DNA of 64,000 bases from Scandinavium manionii (GCF_024764775.1 NZ_JALIGC010000037.1:310001-374000), one strand, 5' to 3'. Positions 25,036-35,218 are shown, counted from the first letter of the stretch. A program made the numbers and translations. The notes: generated from the letters alone by a model not told the origin.

Positions 25036-27020
25036 CTAAACTCACGGCGGGGAAACCGGCGCCGCTCGGCGCATTCTTTGACGGCAAAGGCGTGAATTTC
25101 ACGCTTTTCTCCGCCCATGCACAGCGGGTCGAACTCTGTGTGTTTGACGAAGACGGCAACGAACGGCGTGAGGATTTACCGGGCCGTGATGGCGACGTGT
25201 GGCACGGTTATCTGGCCGATGGGCATCCGGGGCTGCGTTACGGTTTCCGCGTTCACGGGCCGTGGGAGCCGTTGCAGGGGCACCGTTTTAACCCGGCGAA
25301 GCTGCTGCTGGATCCGTGCGCGCATCGCGTAGACGGCGAAGCCACGGACGATCCGCTGTTACACGGCGGACACGACAGCCCGGACAGCAGAGACAGCGCC
25401 GCGGTTGCGCCGCGATCGGTGGTGGTGGATTTGCACTACGACTGGGGCCACGACGCTTTGCCGCGTACACCGTGGGGCAAAACCGTTATCTACGAAGCGC
25501 ATGTCAAAGGTTTGACGTATTTACATCCCGGTATTCCAAAAGCGCTGGCCGGGACCTACGGCGCGCTCGCCCATCCGCTGATGATTGCCTACTTCAAAAA
25601 GCTCGGTATCACCGCGCTGGAGCTGCTGCCGGTGGCGCATTTCTCCAGCGAACCGCGTCTGCAACGGCTGGGGCTGTCTAATTACTGGGGCTACAACCCG
25701 TTGGCGATGTTCGCCGTTGACCCGCGCTATGCGATGTCGGCAAAGAACGCACTGAACGAATTTCGTGACGCGGTTAAAGCGCTGCACGCTGCAGGCATTG
25801 AGGTGATTCTCGATATTGTGCTGAACCACAGCGCGGAGATCGATCTCGACGGCCCGACCTTCTCCCTGCGCGGAATCGACAACCGTAGCTATTATTGGAT
25901 AAGGGACGACGGCGATTACCACAACTGGACCGGCTGCGGAAATACCCTGAATCTCAGCACGCCGGGTTCGGTGGAATATGTGCGCCAGTGCCTGCGTTTT
26001 TGGGTCGATGAGTGTCACGTCGACGGTTTCCGTTTCGATCTCGCTTCGGTGATGGGCAGAACGCCCGAGTTTCGACAGGATGCGCCGCTGTTTGAGGCGA
26101 TTAAAAACGATCCCCATTTGAGCGCGGTGAAGCTGATTGCTGAGCCGTGGGATATCGGTGACGGCGGTTATCAGGTGGGCAACTTCCCACCGCTGTTTGC
26201 CGAATGGAACGATCATTTCCGGGATGCGACCCGGCGCTTTTGGTTACAACAAAGCCTGTCGCTTGGCGAGTTCGCCAACCGCTTTGCCGCCTCCAGCGAC
26301 GTGTTCCAGCGTAATGGGCGTTTGCCGTCCGCCTCGGTCAACCTGGTGACGGCGCATGACGGTTTCACCCTGCGCGACTGCGTCTGTTTCAATCAGAAAC
26401 ACAATGAGGCAAACGGTGAAGAAAACCGCGACGGGACCAACAATAACCATAGCTTTAACCATGGTATAGAAGGGTTAGACGGCAGTCTCGATGTGATTGA
26501 GCGGCGACGCGCCAGCGTCCATGCCCTGATGGCCTCACTGCTCTTATCACAAGGGACACCGATGATACTGGCCGGGGATGAACACGGTCATAGCCAGCAC
26601 GGTAACAACAACGCGTACTGTCAGGACAACGCCTTAACCTGGCTCGACTGGGAAAAGGCTAACGCTGGCATGACGACATTCACGGCTGCACTCATTCACC
26701 TGCGTCAGAAAATCCCGGCGCTGACCGACGATCGTTGGTGGCAGGAGGGCGATGGCAGCGTTCGCTGGCTTAACAAGGACGCGCAGCCGCTGAGTGCGGA
26801 CGAGTGGCAGCACGGTATTCCGCGGATGCAAATCCTGCTTTCGCAGAACTGGCTGATTACGCTCAACGCGTCGCAGGACGTTGCAGATATTGCATTACCG
26901 ACAGGGGAGTGGCGCGCCATTCCTCCATTCGCCGGAGAGGATAATCCGGTCATCCTGGCTGTCTGGCATGGGCCCGCGCACGGAGTGTGTGTATTCGAAA
27001 AGGTCCGCTCGGACGTGTAG
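25032..27020 (+). CDS. glgX: Glycogen debranching enzyme GlgX
   Basis: A 662-residue isoamylase-type GH13 enzyme that hydrolyses alpha-1,6 links of short limit-dextrin branches left by glycogen phosphorylase. A CBM48 domain (PLGAFFDGKGVNFTLFSAHA) starts near residue 11. Catalytic motifs are DGFRFDLAS (nucleophile Asp), LIAEPWDIGDGG (acid Glu) and NLVTAHDGFTLRD. It overlaps glgB (ATGA) and ends 22 bases before glgC. Slightly longer than the E. coli protein (657). Confidence 0.96.
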   Translation: MTKLTAGKPAPLGAFFDGKGVNFTLFSAHAQRVELCVFDEDGNERREDLPGRDGDVWHGYLADGHPGLRYGFRVHGPWEPLQGHRFNPAKLLLDPCAHRVDGEATDDPLLHGGHDSPDSRDSAAVAPRSVVVDLHYDWGHDALPRTPWGKTVIYEAHVKGLTYLHPGIPKALAGTYGALAHPLMIAYFKKLGITALELLPVAHFSSEPRLQRLGLSNYWGYNPLAMFAVDPRYAMSAKNALNEFRDAVKALHAAGIEVILDIVLNHSAEIDLDGPTFSLRGIDNRSYYWIRDDGDYHNWTGCGNTLNLSTPGSVEYVRQCLRFWVDECHVDGFRFDLASVMGRTPEFRQDAPLFEAIKNDPHLSAVKLIAEPWDIGDGGYQVGNFPPLFAEWNDHFRDATRRFWLQQSLSLGEFANRFAASSDVFQRNGRLPSASVNLVTAHDGFTLRDCVCFNQKHNEANGEENRDGTNNNHSFNHGIEGLDGSLDVIERRRASVHALMASLLLSQGTPMILAGDEHGHSQHGNNNAYCQDNALTWLDWEKANAGMTTFTAALIHLRQKIPALTDDRWWQEGDGSVRWLNKDAQPLSADEWQHGIPRMQILLSQNWLITLNASQDVADIALPTGEWRAIPPFAGEDNPVILAVWHGPAHGVCVFEKVRSDV

Positions 27021-27042
27021 CGAGCGAGAAAAGGAGTTAATC

Positions 27043-28326
27043 ATGGTTAGACTAGAAAATAATGATCCTCTGATGTTAGCGCGTCAATTGCCGATCAAAT
27101 CGGTGGCGCTGATCCTCGCCGGTGGGCGCGGAACCCGACTCAAAGATCTGACGACGACCCGCGCCAAACCTGCGGTGCATTTCGGCGGTAAGTTCCGCAT
27201 TATCGACTTCGCCCTCTCTAACTGTATTAACTCAGGGATCCGCCGCATCGGCGTGATTACTCAATACCAGTCGCACACGCTGGTGCAGCACATCCAGCGC
27301 GGCTGGTCGTTTTTCAGCGAAGAAATGAACGAGTTTGTCGACCTGCTTCCTGCTCAACAGCGCGTCAGCGGTGAAAACTGGTATCGCGGTACGGCAGATG
27401 CGGTCACCCAAAACCTCGACGTCATTCGCCGCTACAAAGCCGAATACATCGTCATCCTCGCGGGCGACCATATCTACAAGCAGGACTACTCGCGAATGCT
27501 CATCGACCATGTCGAAAAAGGCGCACGTTGCACCGTGGGCTGTATACCGGTGCCCGTTGTTGAGGCAACGGCGTTTGGCGTGATGGCGGTGGATAACGAA
27601 GACAAGATTATCGACTTCGTTGAAAAACCCGCTAAACCGCCGACCATGCCGGGTGATGACACCAAAGCTCTCGCTAGCATGGGCATCTATATCTTTGATG
27701 CTGATTACCTTTATGGGCTGCTGGAAGATGACGACAAAGAAGCCAACTCCAGCCATGACTTCGGCAAAGATATCATCCCGAAAATCGTTAAAGCTGGCAC
27801 GGCATATGCACATCCTTTCCCGTTGTCATGCGTGCAGTCAGACCCGGATGCCGAACCGTACTGGCGCGATGTAGGGACCCTGGAAGCGTACTGGAAAGCC
27901 AACCTCGACCTCGCGTCGGTGACGCCTGAACTCGATATGTACGACCAGAACTGGCCGATTCGCACTCATATGGAATCTCTGCCGCCAGCGAAATTCGTGC
28001 AGGACCGTTCCGGCAGTCACGGAATGACGCTGAATTCGCTGGTGTCGGGCGGCTGCATTATCTCCGGTTCGGTGGTGGTGCAGTCGGTGCTGTTCCCACG
28101 CGTTCGGATCAACTCGTTTTGTAATATTGATTCGGCAGTGTTATTGCCGGATGTCTGGGTCGGGCGCTCGTGTCGCCTGCGCCGCTGCGTTATCGATCGT
28201 GCCTGCGTGATACCCGAAGGTATGGTCATTGGAGAGAATGCGGAAGAAGACGCTCGTCGTTTCTACCGTTCCGAGGAAGGTATTGTGCTGGTTACGCGTG
28301 AAATGCTGCGCAAACTGCAGGGCTGA
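27043..28326 (+). CDS. glgC: Glucose-1-phosphate adenylyltransferase GlgC
   Basis: A 427-residue enzyme making ADP-glucose from ATP and glucose-1-phosphate, the rate-limiting step of bacterial glycogen synthesis, allosterically activated by fructose-1,6-bisphosphate and inhibited by AMP. The N-terminal motif ALILAGGRGTRLKDLTTTRAK binds the nucleotide, and FVEKPAKPP holds the glucose-1-phosphate lysine (about residue 195). A left-handed beta-helix follows. ATG 27043 with AAGGAG upstream is the start; the frame open from 26881 lies inside glgX. The C-terminus ends KLQG, a little shorter than E. coli. Confidence 0.97.
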   Translation: MVRLENNDPLMLARQLPIKSVALILAGGRGTRLKDLTTTRAKPAVHFGGKFRIIDFALSNCINSGIRRIGVITQYQSHTLVQHIQRGWSFFSEEMNEFVDLLPAQQRVSGENWYRGTADAVTQNLDVIRRYKAEYIVILAGDHIYKQDYSRMLIDHVEKGARCTVGCIPVPVVEATAFGVMAVDNEDKIIDFVEKPAKPPTMPGDDTKALASMGIYIFDADYLYGLLEDDDKEANSSHDFGKDIIPKIVKAGTAYAHPFPLSCVQSDPDAEPYWRDVGTLEAYWKANLDLASVTPELDMYDQNWPIRTHMESLPPAKFVQDRSGSHGMTLNSLVSGGCIISGSVVVQSVLFPRVRINSFCNIDSAVLLPDVWVGRSCRLRRCVIDRACVIPEGMVIGENAEEDARRFYRSEEGIVLVTREMLRKLQG

Positions 28327-28337
28327 CAGGAGCGATA

Positions 28338-29771
28338 ATGCAGGTTTTACATGTATGTTCAGAGATGTTCCCGCTGTTGAAAACCGGCGGTCTGGCGGAT
28401 GTGATTGGCGCGTTACCGGCAGCCCAAATTGCCGATGGCGTGGATACGCGCGTTTTGCTGCCAGCCTTTCCGGATCTTCTGCGCGGCGTGACGGATGCCC
28501 AGGTTGTGGCTCGTCGCGATACCTTTGCCGGACCGATTTCGCTGTTGTTCGGTCACTATAACGGTGTGGGCGTCTATCTGATTGACGCCCCGCACCTTTA
28601 CGCACGTCCAGGGAGTCCGTACCACGACACCAATCAGTTTGCGTACACCGACAACGTACTGCGCTTTGCGCTACTCGGGTGGGTGGGCTGCGAAATGGCC
28701 TGCGGGCTGGATCCATTCTGGCGGGCGGAAATTGTCCATGCGCACGACTGGCATGCAGGGCTGGCTCCGGCCTATCTTGCTGCGCGGGGCCATCCAGCAA
28801 AGTCCGTGTTTACGGTGCATAACCTGGCCTACCAGGGGATGTTCTACGCGCATCATATGAATGAAATTGACCTGCCGTGGTCGTTCTACAACATGCACGG
28901 GCTGGAGTTTAACGGCCAGATTTCGTTCCTGAAAGCCGGGCTGTTCTATGCCGATCACATCACAGCCGTGAGCCCGACCTACGCGCGCGAAATTACCGAG
29001 CCGCAGTTTGCTTACGGCGTGGAAGGGTTGCTGCGTCAGCGTCATCAGGAAGGCCGGCTGTCCGGCATTCTGAACGGTGTCGACCCGAAAATATGGAGCC
29101 CGGAAAACGACTTGCTGCTGACGGCGCGTTACAACCGCGATCAGATCGAGGAAAAAGCCGAGAACAAGCGGCAGCTGCAAATTGCGATGGGACTAAAAGT
29201 GAATGATAAGGTGCCGCTGTTTGCGGTGGTCAGCCGCCTGACCAGTCAGAAAGGGCTGGATTTGGTGCTGGAAGCGCTGCCAGGCTTGCTCGAGCAGGGC
29301 GGCCAGCTGGCGCTGCTGGGTGCGGGTGATCCGGTATTGCAGGAAGGTTTTCTCGCCGCCGCCGCCGAGCATCCGGGGCAGGTGGGCGTGCAGATTGGTT
29401 ATCACGAAGCGTTCTCGCACCGCATCATGGGTGGGGCGGATGTGATTCTGGTGCCGAGCCGCTTTGAGCCGTGCGGCTTAACGCAGCTTTATGGCCTGAA
29501 ATACGGCACGCTGCCGTTGGTCAGGCGCACCGGGGGCCTGGCAGACACCGTGTCCGACAGCTCGCTGGAAAACCTGGCGGACGGTATCGCCAGTGGTTTC
29601 GTCTTTGAAGACAGTAATGCCTGGTCGCTACTAAGGGCTATCCGGCGTGCTTTCGTGTTGTGGTCGCGCCCTTCGCTCTGGCGATATGTTCAGCGTCAGG
29701 CGATGAGCATGGATTTTAGCTGGCAAGTCGCGGCGACGTCTTACCGCGAGCTTTATCAACGCTTGATGTAA
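28338..29771 (+). CDS. glgA: Glycogen synthase GlgA (ADP-glucose)
   Basis: A 477-residue GT5 glycosyltransferase that adds glucose from ADP-glucose to alpha-1,4-glucan. KTGGL at residues 15-19 binds ADP-glucose, and the C-terminal GT-B motif PSRFEPCGLTQLYGLKYGTLPLVRRTGGL (retaining Glu) is near residues 373-401. ACAGGAGCGATA precedes the ATG, 11 bases after glgC. The length equals E. coli. Confidence 0.97.
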   Translation: MQVLHVCSEMFPLLKTGGLADVIGALPAAQIADGVDTRVLLPAFPDLLRGVTDAQVVARRDTFAGPISLLFGHYNGVGVYLIDAPHLYARPGSPYHDTNQFAYTDNVLRFALLGWVGCEMACGLDPFWRAEIVHAHDWHAGLAPAYLAARGHPAKSVFTVHNLAYQGMFYAHHMNEIDLPWSFYNMHGLEFNGQISFLKAGLFYADHITAVSPTYAREITEPQFAYGVEGLLRQRHQEGRLSGILNGVDPKIWSPENDLLLTARYNRDQIEEKAENKRQLQIAMGLKVNDKVPLFAVVSRLTSQKGLDLVLEALPGLLEQGGQLALLGAGDPVLQEGFLAAAAEHPGQVGVQIGYHEAFSHRIMGGADVILVPSRFEPCGLTQLYGLKYGTLPLVRRTGGLADTVSDSSLENLADGIASGFVFEDSNAWSLLRAIRRAFVLWSRPSLWRYVQRQAMSMDFSWQVAATSYRELYQRLM

Positions 29772-29788
29772 TCACAGGAACCATCGCT

Positions 29789-32236
29789 ATGAATGCACCG
29801 ATTACCTATGCTTCCCCCACACTCAGCGTTGAGGCACTGAAACATTCGATTGCCTACAAGCTGATGTTCACCGTCGGGAAAGATCCGGCTATCGCCAATA
29901 AACACGAATGGCTGAACGCCACGCTGTTTGCCGTGCGTGACCGCCTCGTCGAACGCTGGCTGCGCTCCAACCGCGCGCAGCTGTCCCAGGAAGTGAAGCA
30001 GGTTTACTACCTGTCGATGGAATTTTTGATTGGCCGCACCCTTTCCAATGCGCTGTTATCGCTCGGGATTTATGACGACGTCAAAAACGCGCTGGAAGGG
30101 ATGGGGCTCGACCTTGAAGAGCTGATTGGCGAAGAGAATGACCCCGGCCTCGGTAACGGTGGTCTTGGCCGACTGGCGGCATGTTTCCTTGATTCGCTGG
30201 CGACACTTGGCCTGCCGGGCCGTGGCTACGGCATTCGCTACGACTACGGGATGTTCAAACAGAACATTGTCGACGGTCGACAAAAAGAGTCGCCGGACTA
30301 CTGGCTGGAATACGGCAACCCGTGGGAATTTAAACGCCACAACACCCGTTATGCGGTGCGTTTCGGCGGCCGTATTCAGCAGGAAGGTAAAAAATCGCGC
30401 TGGGTCGAAACTGAAGAAATCCTCGCGGTTGCTTACGATCAAATCATTCCAGGCTATGACACCGACGCCACCAATACGCTGCGTTTGTGGAATGCGCAGG
30501 CCAGCAGTGAAATTAACCTCGGTAAATTCAACCAGGGCGACTACTTCGCGGCGGTGGAAGATAAAAACCATTCCGAGAACGTATCCCGTGTTTTGTACCC
30601 GGATGACTCCACCTATTCCGGGCGCGAGCTGCGTCTGCGACAGGAGTATTTCCTCGTCTCGGCAACGGTGCAGGACATTCTGAGCCGTCACTATCAGCTG
30701 CATAAAACGTACAGCAATCTGGCGGGCAAAATTGCGATTCACCTTAACGACACGCACCCGGTGCTGTCGATCCCCGAGCTGATGCGCCTGCTTATCGACG
30801 AACACAAATTCACGTGGGATGAAGCGTTCGAAGTGACCTGCCAGGTCTTCTCTTACACCAACCACACGCTGATGAGCGAAGCGCTGGAAACCTGGCCTGT
30901 GGATATGCTGGGCAAAATTCTGCCACGTCATTTGCAGATCATCTTTGAGATTAACGACTACTTCCTGAAAACATTGCAGGAACAGTATCCGAACGACACC
31001 GGCTTGCTAAGCCGTACTTCGATCATCGACGAATCCGATGGTCGCCGCGTGCGCATGGCGTGGCTGGCGGTGGTTATCAGCCACAAGGTCAACGGCGTGT
31101 CGGAGTTGCACTCTAACCTGATGGTGCAGTCACTGTTTGCTGATTTCGCCAGTATTTTCCCGATGCGCTTTACCAACGTTACCAACGGCGTCACGCCGCG
31201 ACGCTGGCTGGCGCTGGCGAACCCGCCGCTATCCGAAGTGCTGGATGAACACATTGGACGCACCTGGCGCACCGATCTCAGCCAGCTCAGCGAGCTGGAA
31301 CAGCATCTGGATTATCCGCTGGTGAATCAGGCGGTGCATCACGCCAAGCTTGAGAACAAAAAACGGCTGGCGGAAGTTATCGCTCAGCAGCTGAACGTGG
31401 TGGTCAATCCTAAGGCATTGTTTGACGTACAGATTAAGCGCATTCACGAGTACAAGCGCCAGCTGATGAACGTGATGCATGTGATAACCCGTTACAACCG
31501 TATCAAGGCCGATCCGAGCGCAGAGTGGGTGCCTCGCGTGAATATCTTCGCCGGGAAGGCCGCATCGGCGTATTACATGGCGAAACACATCATTCATCTC
31601 ATCAACGATGTGGCGAAGGTGATCAACAACGATCCGCAGATTGGCGACAAACTGAAAATCGTGTTTATCCCGAACTACAGTGTCAGCCTGGCGCAGGTGA
31701 TCATCCCGGCGGCAGATCTTTCTGAACAGATTTCACTGGCCGGAACCGAGGCTTCGGGTACCAGCAACATGAAGTTTGCTCTCAACGGCGCACTGACCAT
31801 CGGCACGCTGGACGGGGCCAACGTCGAAATGCTGGAGCACGTGGGTGCAGAGAATATCTTCATCTTCGGCAATACCGCTGAAGAAGTCGAAGCGCTACGC
31901 GCCAAAGGCTATAAGCCGCGTGATTACTACGACAAAGACGAAGAGTTGCATCAGGTGCTAACGCAAATCGCCACCGGCTTGTTCAGCCCTGAAGAGCCGG
32001 GACGTTACCGTGACCTGGTGGATTCGCTGATTAACTTTGGTGATCACTACCAGGTGCTGGCGGATTACCGCAGCTACGTTGACTGTCAGGACAGCGTGGA
32101 TGAGCTGTATCGCAAACCGGAAGAGTGGACCAACAAAGCGATGCGCAACATCGCCAACATGGGCTACTTCTCGTCAGACAGAACGATTCAGGAGTACGCG
32201 GAACACATCTGGCACATCGATCCGGTGCGGTTGTAG
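29789..32236 (+). CDS. glgP: Glycogen phosphorylase GlgP
   Basis: An 815-residue GT35 phosphorylase that releases glucose-1-phosphate from glycogen ends. The pyridoxal-phosphate site is EASGTSNMKFALNGALTIGT, with the lysine near residue 660. The N-terminus YLSMEFLIGRTLSNALLSLG is typical. Last gene of the glg operon, so degradation and synthesis enzymes are co-transcribed. It is a paralogue of MalP at 39905-42295, which prefers short maltodextrins. Confidence 0.97.
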   Translation: MNAPITYASPTLSVEALKHSIAYKLMFTVGKDPAIANKHEWLNATLFAVRDRLVERWLRSNRAQLSQEVKQVYYLSMEFLIGRTLSNALLSLGIYDDVKNALEGMGLDLEELIGEENDPGLGNGGLGRLAACFLDSLATLGLPGRGYGIRYDYGMFKQNIVDGRQKESPDYWLEYGNPWEFKRHNTRYAVRFGGRIQQEGKKSRWVETEEILAVAYDQIIPGYDTDATNTLRLWNAQASSEINLGKFNQGDYFAAVEDKNHSENVSRVLYPDDSTYSGRELRLRQEYFLVSATVQDILSRHYQLHKTYSNLAGKIAIHLNDTHPVLSIPELMRLLIDEHKFTWDEAFEVTCQVFSYTNHTLMSEALETWPVDMLGKILPRHLQIIFEINDYFLKTLQEQYPNDTGLLSRTSIIDESDGRRVRMAWLAVVISHKVNGVSELHSNLMVQSLFADFASIFPMRFTNVTNGVTPRRWLALANPPLSEVLDEHIGRTWRTDLSQLSELEQHLDYPLVNQAVHHAKLENKKRLAEVIAQQLNVVVNPKALFDVQIKRIHEYKRQLMNVMHVITRYNRIKADPSAEWVPRVNIFAGKAASAYYMAKHIIHLINDVAKVINNDPQIGDKLKIVFIPNYSVSLAQVIIPAADLSEQISLAGTEASGTSNMKFALNGALTIGTLDGANVEMLEHVGAENIFIFGNTAEEVEALRAKGYKPRDYYDKDEELHQVLTQIATGLFSPEEPGRYRDLVDSLINFGDHYQVLADYRSYVDCQDSVDELYRKPEEWTNKAMRNIANMGYFSSDRTIQEYAEHIWHIDPVRL

Positions 32237-32254
32237 CGTTCACTCTCACCCCGG

Positions 32255-32276
32255 CCCTCTCCTTAAGGGAGAGGGG
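32255..32276. terminator. Hairpin between convergent glgP and glpD
   Basis: CCCTCTCC (32255-32262) pairs with GGAGAGGG (32268-32275) across a short loop. It is set in a longer purine/pyrimidine-biased stretch (CTCACCCCGGCCCT before, GGGGTAAGGGGAGGGGGG after) that is itself roughly self-complementary. The place between convergent genes suggests a bidirectional terminator. Such CCCTCTCC/GGGAGAGGG units recur in enteric genomes. Confidence 0.6.
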
Positions 32277-32316
32277 TAAGGGGAGGGGGGGATGTCAGAA
32301 TGAAGGGAGTCGTTAC

Positions 32317-33825
32317 CTACGAGGCTAACGACAGTTCAGGCTTTCCCGCGTGTTGTACCAACCACTGTGCGACGCGAGATTGTTCTTCAGCATTGAGCCA
32401 CATGCCCTGTTTGGTGCGGCGCCAGATGGCGTCGTCCAGGCGGCGGACCCACTCGTGCTCCACCAGATAGCGCAGTTCAGCTTCATAAAACTCATGCCCG
32501 AAGTGCTCGCCTAAATCGGCAATCTCTTTTGCCTCGCCGAGGATCCACTCGCTGTTGCTGCCATAGGTGCGCGCGAAATGACGCGCCATCCCTTCACTGA
32601 TAAATGGATAACGACGGCGCAGCTTCGCGGCGTAATCGTCCCGGTCATCGCCAATCTCACCGCCGGGCAGAATGGAGCCTTTGGTCCACGCCGGGCCGAT
32701 GCCTTTGTAGTACGGCATCAGTTTTTCCAGCGCGTGCTCTGCCAGCTTACGATAGGTCGTCAGTTTGCCGCCGAACACCGACAGCAGCGGAGCCTGGCCA
32801 TTCACATCATGAATATCGAGCGTGTAATCGCGGGTGATTGCCTGCGGAGAATCTGACTCATCGTCGCAAAGCGGGCGCACGCCGGAATAGGTCCAGGCAA
32901 TATCGTCCCGGCTGAGCTGTTTCTTAAAGTGCGCATTGTGCACTTTCAGCAGATAGTTGATTTCACTCTCTTCGATTTCAACGTTTTTCGGATCGCCTTT
33001 GTACTCCACGTCGGTGGTGCCGATGATGGAAAACTCATCCATCCACGGGATCACAAACACGATGCGCTTATCTTCGTTTTGCAGGATGTAGGCCTGCTTC
33101 TGGGTATGCACGCGTGGCACCACGATGTGGCTGCCTTTAATCAGGCGAATGCCGTACGGCGACGGCAGATGCATTCCGTCATCAAAGAACTGTTTCACCC
33201 ACGGGCCGGTAGCGTTCACCAGGCCGCGCGCCTGCCAGCTGAACGTCTCGCCGGTATCGATATCTTCCGCTTCGACAATCCACAAACCATTTTCACGGCG
33301 CGCAGATGTGGCGCGGGTGCGGGTCAGCACTTCGCCGCCTTTCTTCACCACCATCTGGGCGTTGGCGAGCACCAGACGCGCATCGTCGACCCAGCAGTCG
33401 GAATATTCGAAACCGCGCACGATTTGCGGCTTTAACACCGATTCTGCGCCAAAACGCAACCCGGTTGAACCCGGCAGGCTAGTGCGTTTACCGAGATGAT
33501 CGTACATAAACAGGCCGATACGGATCATCCACGCCGGGCGCAGATGCGGGCGGTGTGGTAAACGAAAACGCATTGGGAAGGCGATGTGCGGGGCCATTTT
33601 CAGCAGCACTTCACGTTCGGCCAGCGCTTCGCTCACCAGGCGGAATTCGTAGTGTTCCAGGTAGCGCAGCCCCCCATGAATCAATTTGGAGCTGGCGCTC
33701 GACGTGGCACAGGCTAAATCCTGCGCTTCCAGCATCAGCACGGATAGACCACGCCCTGCGGCGTCTGCCGCGATACCGGCACCGTTGATGCCACCGCCTA
33801 TCACAATCAGATCTTTGGTTTCCAT
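32317..33825 (-). CDS. glpD: Aerobic glycerol-3-phosphate dehydrogenase GlpD
   Basis: A 502-residue FAD-dependent peripheral membrane enzyme oxidising sn-glycerol-3-phosphate to dihydroxyacetone phosphate and passing electrons to quinone. The FAD-binding motif GGGINGAG is at residues 10-17, and SSKLIHGGLRYLE is the conserved flavoprotein segment. ATG at 33823-33825 gives METKDLIVIGGG; the frame open to 33858 is the operator region. It is divergent from glpEGR and uses the substrate delivered by the Ugp and Glp systems. Confidence 0.97.
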   Translation of the reverse strand: METKDLIVIGGGINGAGIAADAAGRGLSVLMLEAQDLACATSSASSKLIHGGLRYLEHYEFRLVSEALAEREVLLKMAPHIAFPMRFRLPHRPHLRPAWMIRIGLFMYDHLGKRTSLPGSTGLRFGAESVLKPQIVRGFEYSDCWVDDARLVLANAQMVVKKGGEVLTRTRATSARRENGLWIVEAEDIDTGETFSWQARGLVNATGPWVKQFFDDGMHLPSPYGIRLIKGSHIVVPRVHTQKQAYILQNEDKRIVFVIPWMDEFSIIGTTDVEYKGDPKNVEIEESEINYLLKVHNAHFKKQLSRDDIAWTYSGVRPLCDDESDSPQAITRDYTLDIHDVNGQAPLLSVFGGKLTTYRKLAEHALEKLMPYYKGIGPAWTKGSILPGGEIGDDRDDYAAKLRRRYPFISEGMARHFARTYGSNSEWILGEAKEIADLGEHFGHEFYEAELRYLVEHEWVRRLDDAIWRRTKQGMWLNAEEQSRVAQWLVQHAGKPELSLAS

Positions 33826-33840
33826 GCTGCGCCCTCGTGC

Positions 33841-33880
33841 ACTTTCGTTAAAGTTCATTAATGTTCGTTATCGCTCATAA
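33841..33880 (-). promoter_or_regulatory. GlpR operators in front of glpD
   Basis: AATGTTCGTTATCGCTCATAA (33860-33880) is close to the GlpR operator consensus WATGTTCGWTAWCGAACATW, and ACTTTCGTTAAAGTTCATTA (33841-33860) is a second, weaker copy beside it. They lie 16-55 bases upstream of the glpD start. GlpR itself is encoded at 35237-35995. Confidence 0.7.
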
Positions 33881-33924
33881 TAGCAAACAAACGCGCACTT
33901 GGTAACATCAAAAAAACATTTCAG

Positions 33925-33940
33925 AGTGATGCGTGTAACA
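33925..33940. promoter_or_regulatory. CRP-like site between glpD and glpE
   Basis: AGTGA-N6-TAACA (33925-33929, 33936-33940) resembles the CRP consensus TGTGA-N6-TCACA with two mismatches. Both glpD and glpE are known CRP targets in E. coli; the site is 77 bases from the glpE start and 100 from glpD. Confidence 0.45.
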
Positions 33941-34016
33941 AATTAGCGTTTCCCTGCCGTCACAAAGTACACTTGACGGTAAACTTCTCCTCCCGGAATG
34001 AATGAAAGAGAGCACC

Positions 34017-34343
34017 ATGGATCAATTTGAATGTATTAACGTAGAAGAAGCCCATCAGAAACTGCATCAAGGACGGGCGGTGATGGTGGATATTCGCGAT
34101 CCGCAGAGCTACGCGATGGGCCATACCCCGGGCGCGTTTCATCTGACCAACGACACGCTGGGCGCGTTTATGCAGGATAACGATTTTGAAACGTCGGTGA
34201 TGGTGATGTGCTATCACGGCAACAGCAGCAAAGGCGCGGCGCAGTATCTGCTGCAACAGGGCTTTGACCAGGTCTACAGCGTGGACGGCGGCTTTGACGC
34301 CTGGCATCGTCATTTTCCGGCGGAAGTGGCACACGGTAACTGA
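34017..34343 (+). CDS. glpE: Thiosulfate sulfurtransferase GlpE (rhodanese)
   Basis: A 108-residue single-domain rhodanese transferring sulfur from thiosulfate to cyanide or, in the cell, probably thioredoxin. The catalytic Cys65 is in MVMCYHGNSSKGAAQYLL. ATG 34017 (MDQFECINVEE) is preferred over 34002 because it has AAAGAGAGCACC before it and gives the E. coli length. First gene of glpEGR. Confidence 0.96.
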   Translation: MDQFECINVEEAHQKLHQGRAVMVDIRDPQSYAMGHTPGAFHLTNDTLGAFMQDNDFETSVMVMCYHGNSSKGAAQYLLQQGFDQVYSVDGGFDAWHRHFPAEVAHGN

Positions 34344-34387
34344 GCAGGTATACTGTCCTCTTTTGTGTGGAATAAGCGACGCTCCGT

Positions 34388-35218
34388 ATGTTGATGATCA
34401 CCTCCTTTACTAACCCGCGCGTCGCCCAGGCGTTTGTGGACTACATGGCCACCCAGGGCGTAGTGCTGACGATTCAACAGCACACCCAAACCGACGTCTG
34501 GCTGGCTGACGAAAGCCAGGCAGCGCGGGTGCAAAACGAACTGGCTCGTTTTCTGGAAAATCCGGCTGACCCCCGTTATCTGGCGGCAAGCTGGGAATCC
34601 GGGCATACCAACAGCGGGCTGTACTACAATCGCTTTCCTTTTATCGCCACCCTGAAAAGCAATGCCGGGCCGTTGACCTGGCTCATTATGTGCGCCTGCA
34701 TTCTGGTGTTTATTGTGATGAACGTGGTGGGCGACCAGGCGGTCATGCTGTGGCTGGCGTGGCCGTATGATCCCTCACAGCAGTTCGAATTGTGGCGCTA
34801 TTTTACCCATGCGTTTATGCACTTCTCGGTGATGCATATCCTCTTCAACCTGTTATGGTGGTGGTATCTCGGCGGGATGGTGGAAAAGCGCATCGGCAGT
34901 GGAAAACTGTTGGTGATAACGGTAATCAGCGCCCTGTTAAGCGGCTTTATTCAGCATAAATTCAGCGGCCCGTGGTTCGGTGGTTTATCCGGCGTGGTAT
35001 ATGCGCTGATGGGTTATGTCTGGCTGCGCGGTGAGCGCGACCCGGAAAGCGGGATTTACCTGCAACGCGGGTTGATTATTTTTTCGGTTCTGTGGCTGGT
35101 TGTGGGCTGGTTGGATCTTTTCGGTATGTCGATTGCCAATGGCGCGCACGTAACGGGCCTGGCAGTCGGGCTGGCGATGGCGTTTGCCGATACGCAGAAT
35201 GTGCGAAAACGAACATAA
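34388..35218 (+). CDS. glpG: Rhomboid intramembrane serine protease GlpG
   Basis: A 276-residue inner-membrane protease. A cytoplasmic N-terminal domain (residues 1-90) is followed by six transmembrane segments. The catalytic dyad is Ser201 (GGLSGVVYAL) and His254 (GAHVTGLAVGL), at the same positions as in E. coli. It cleaves transmembrane segments of substrate proteins within the bilayer. Second gene of glpEGR. Confidence 0.97.
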   Translation: MLMITSFTNPRVAQAFVDYMATQGVVLTIQQHTQTDVWLADESQAARVQNELARFLENPADPRYLAASWESGHTNSGLYYNRFPFIATLKSNAGPLTWLIMCACILVFIVMNVVGDQAVMLWLAWPYDPSQQFELWRYFTHAFMHFSVMHILFNLLWWWYLGGMVEKRIGSGKLLVITVISALLSGFIQHKFSGPWFGGLSGVVYALMGYVWLRGERDPESGIYLQRGLIIFSVLWLVVGWLDLFGMSIANGAHVTGLAVGLAMAFADTQNVRKRT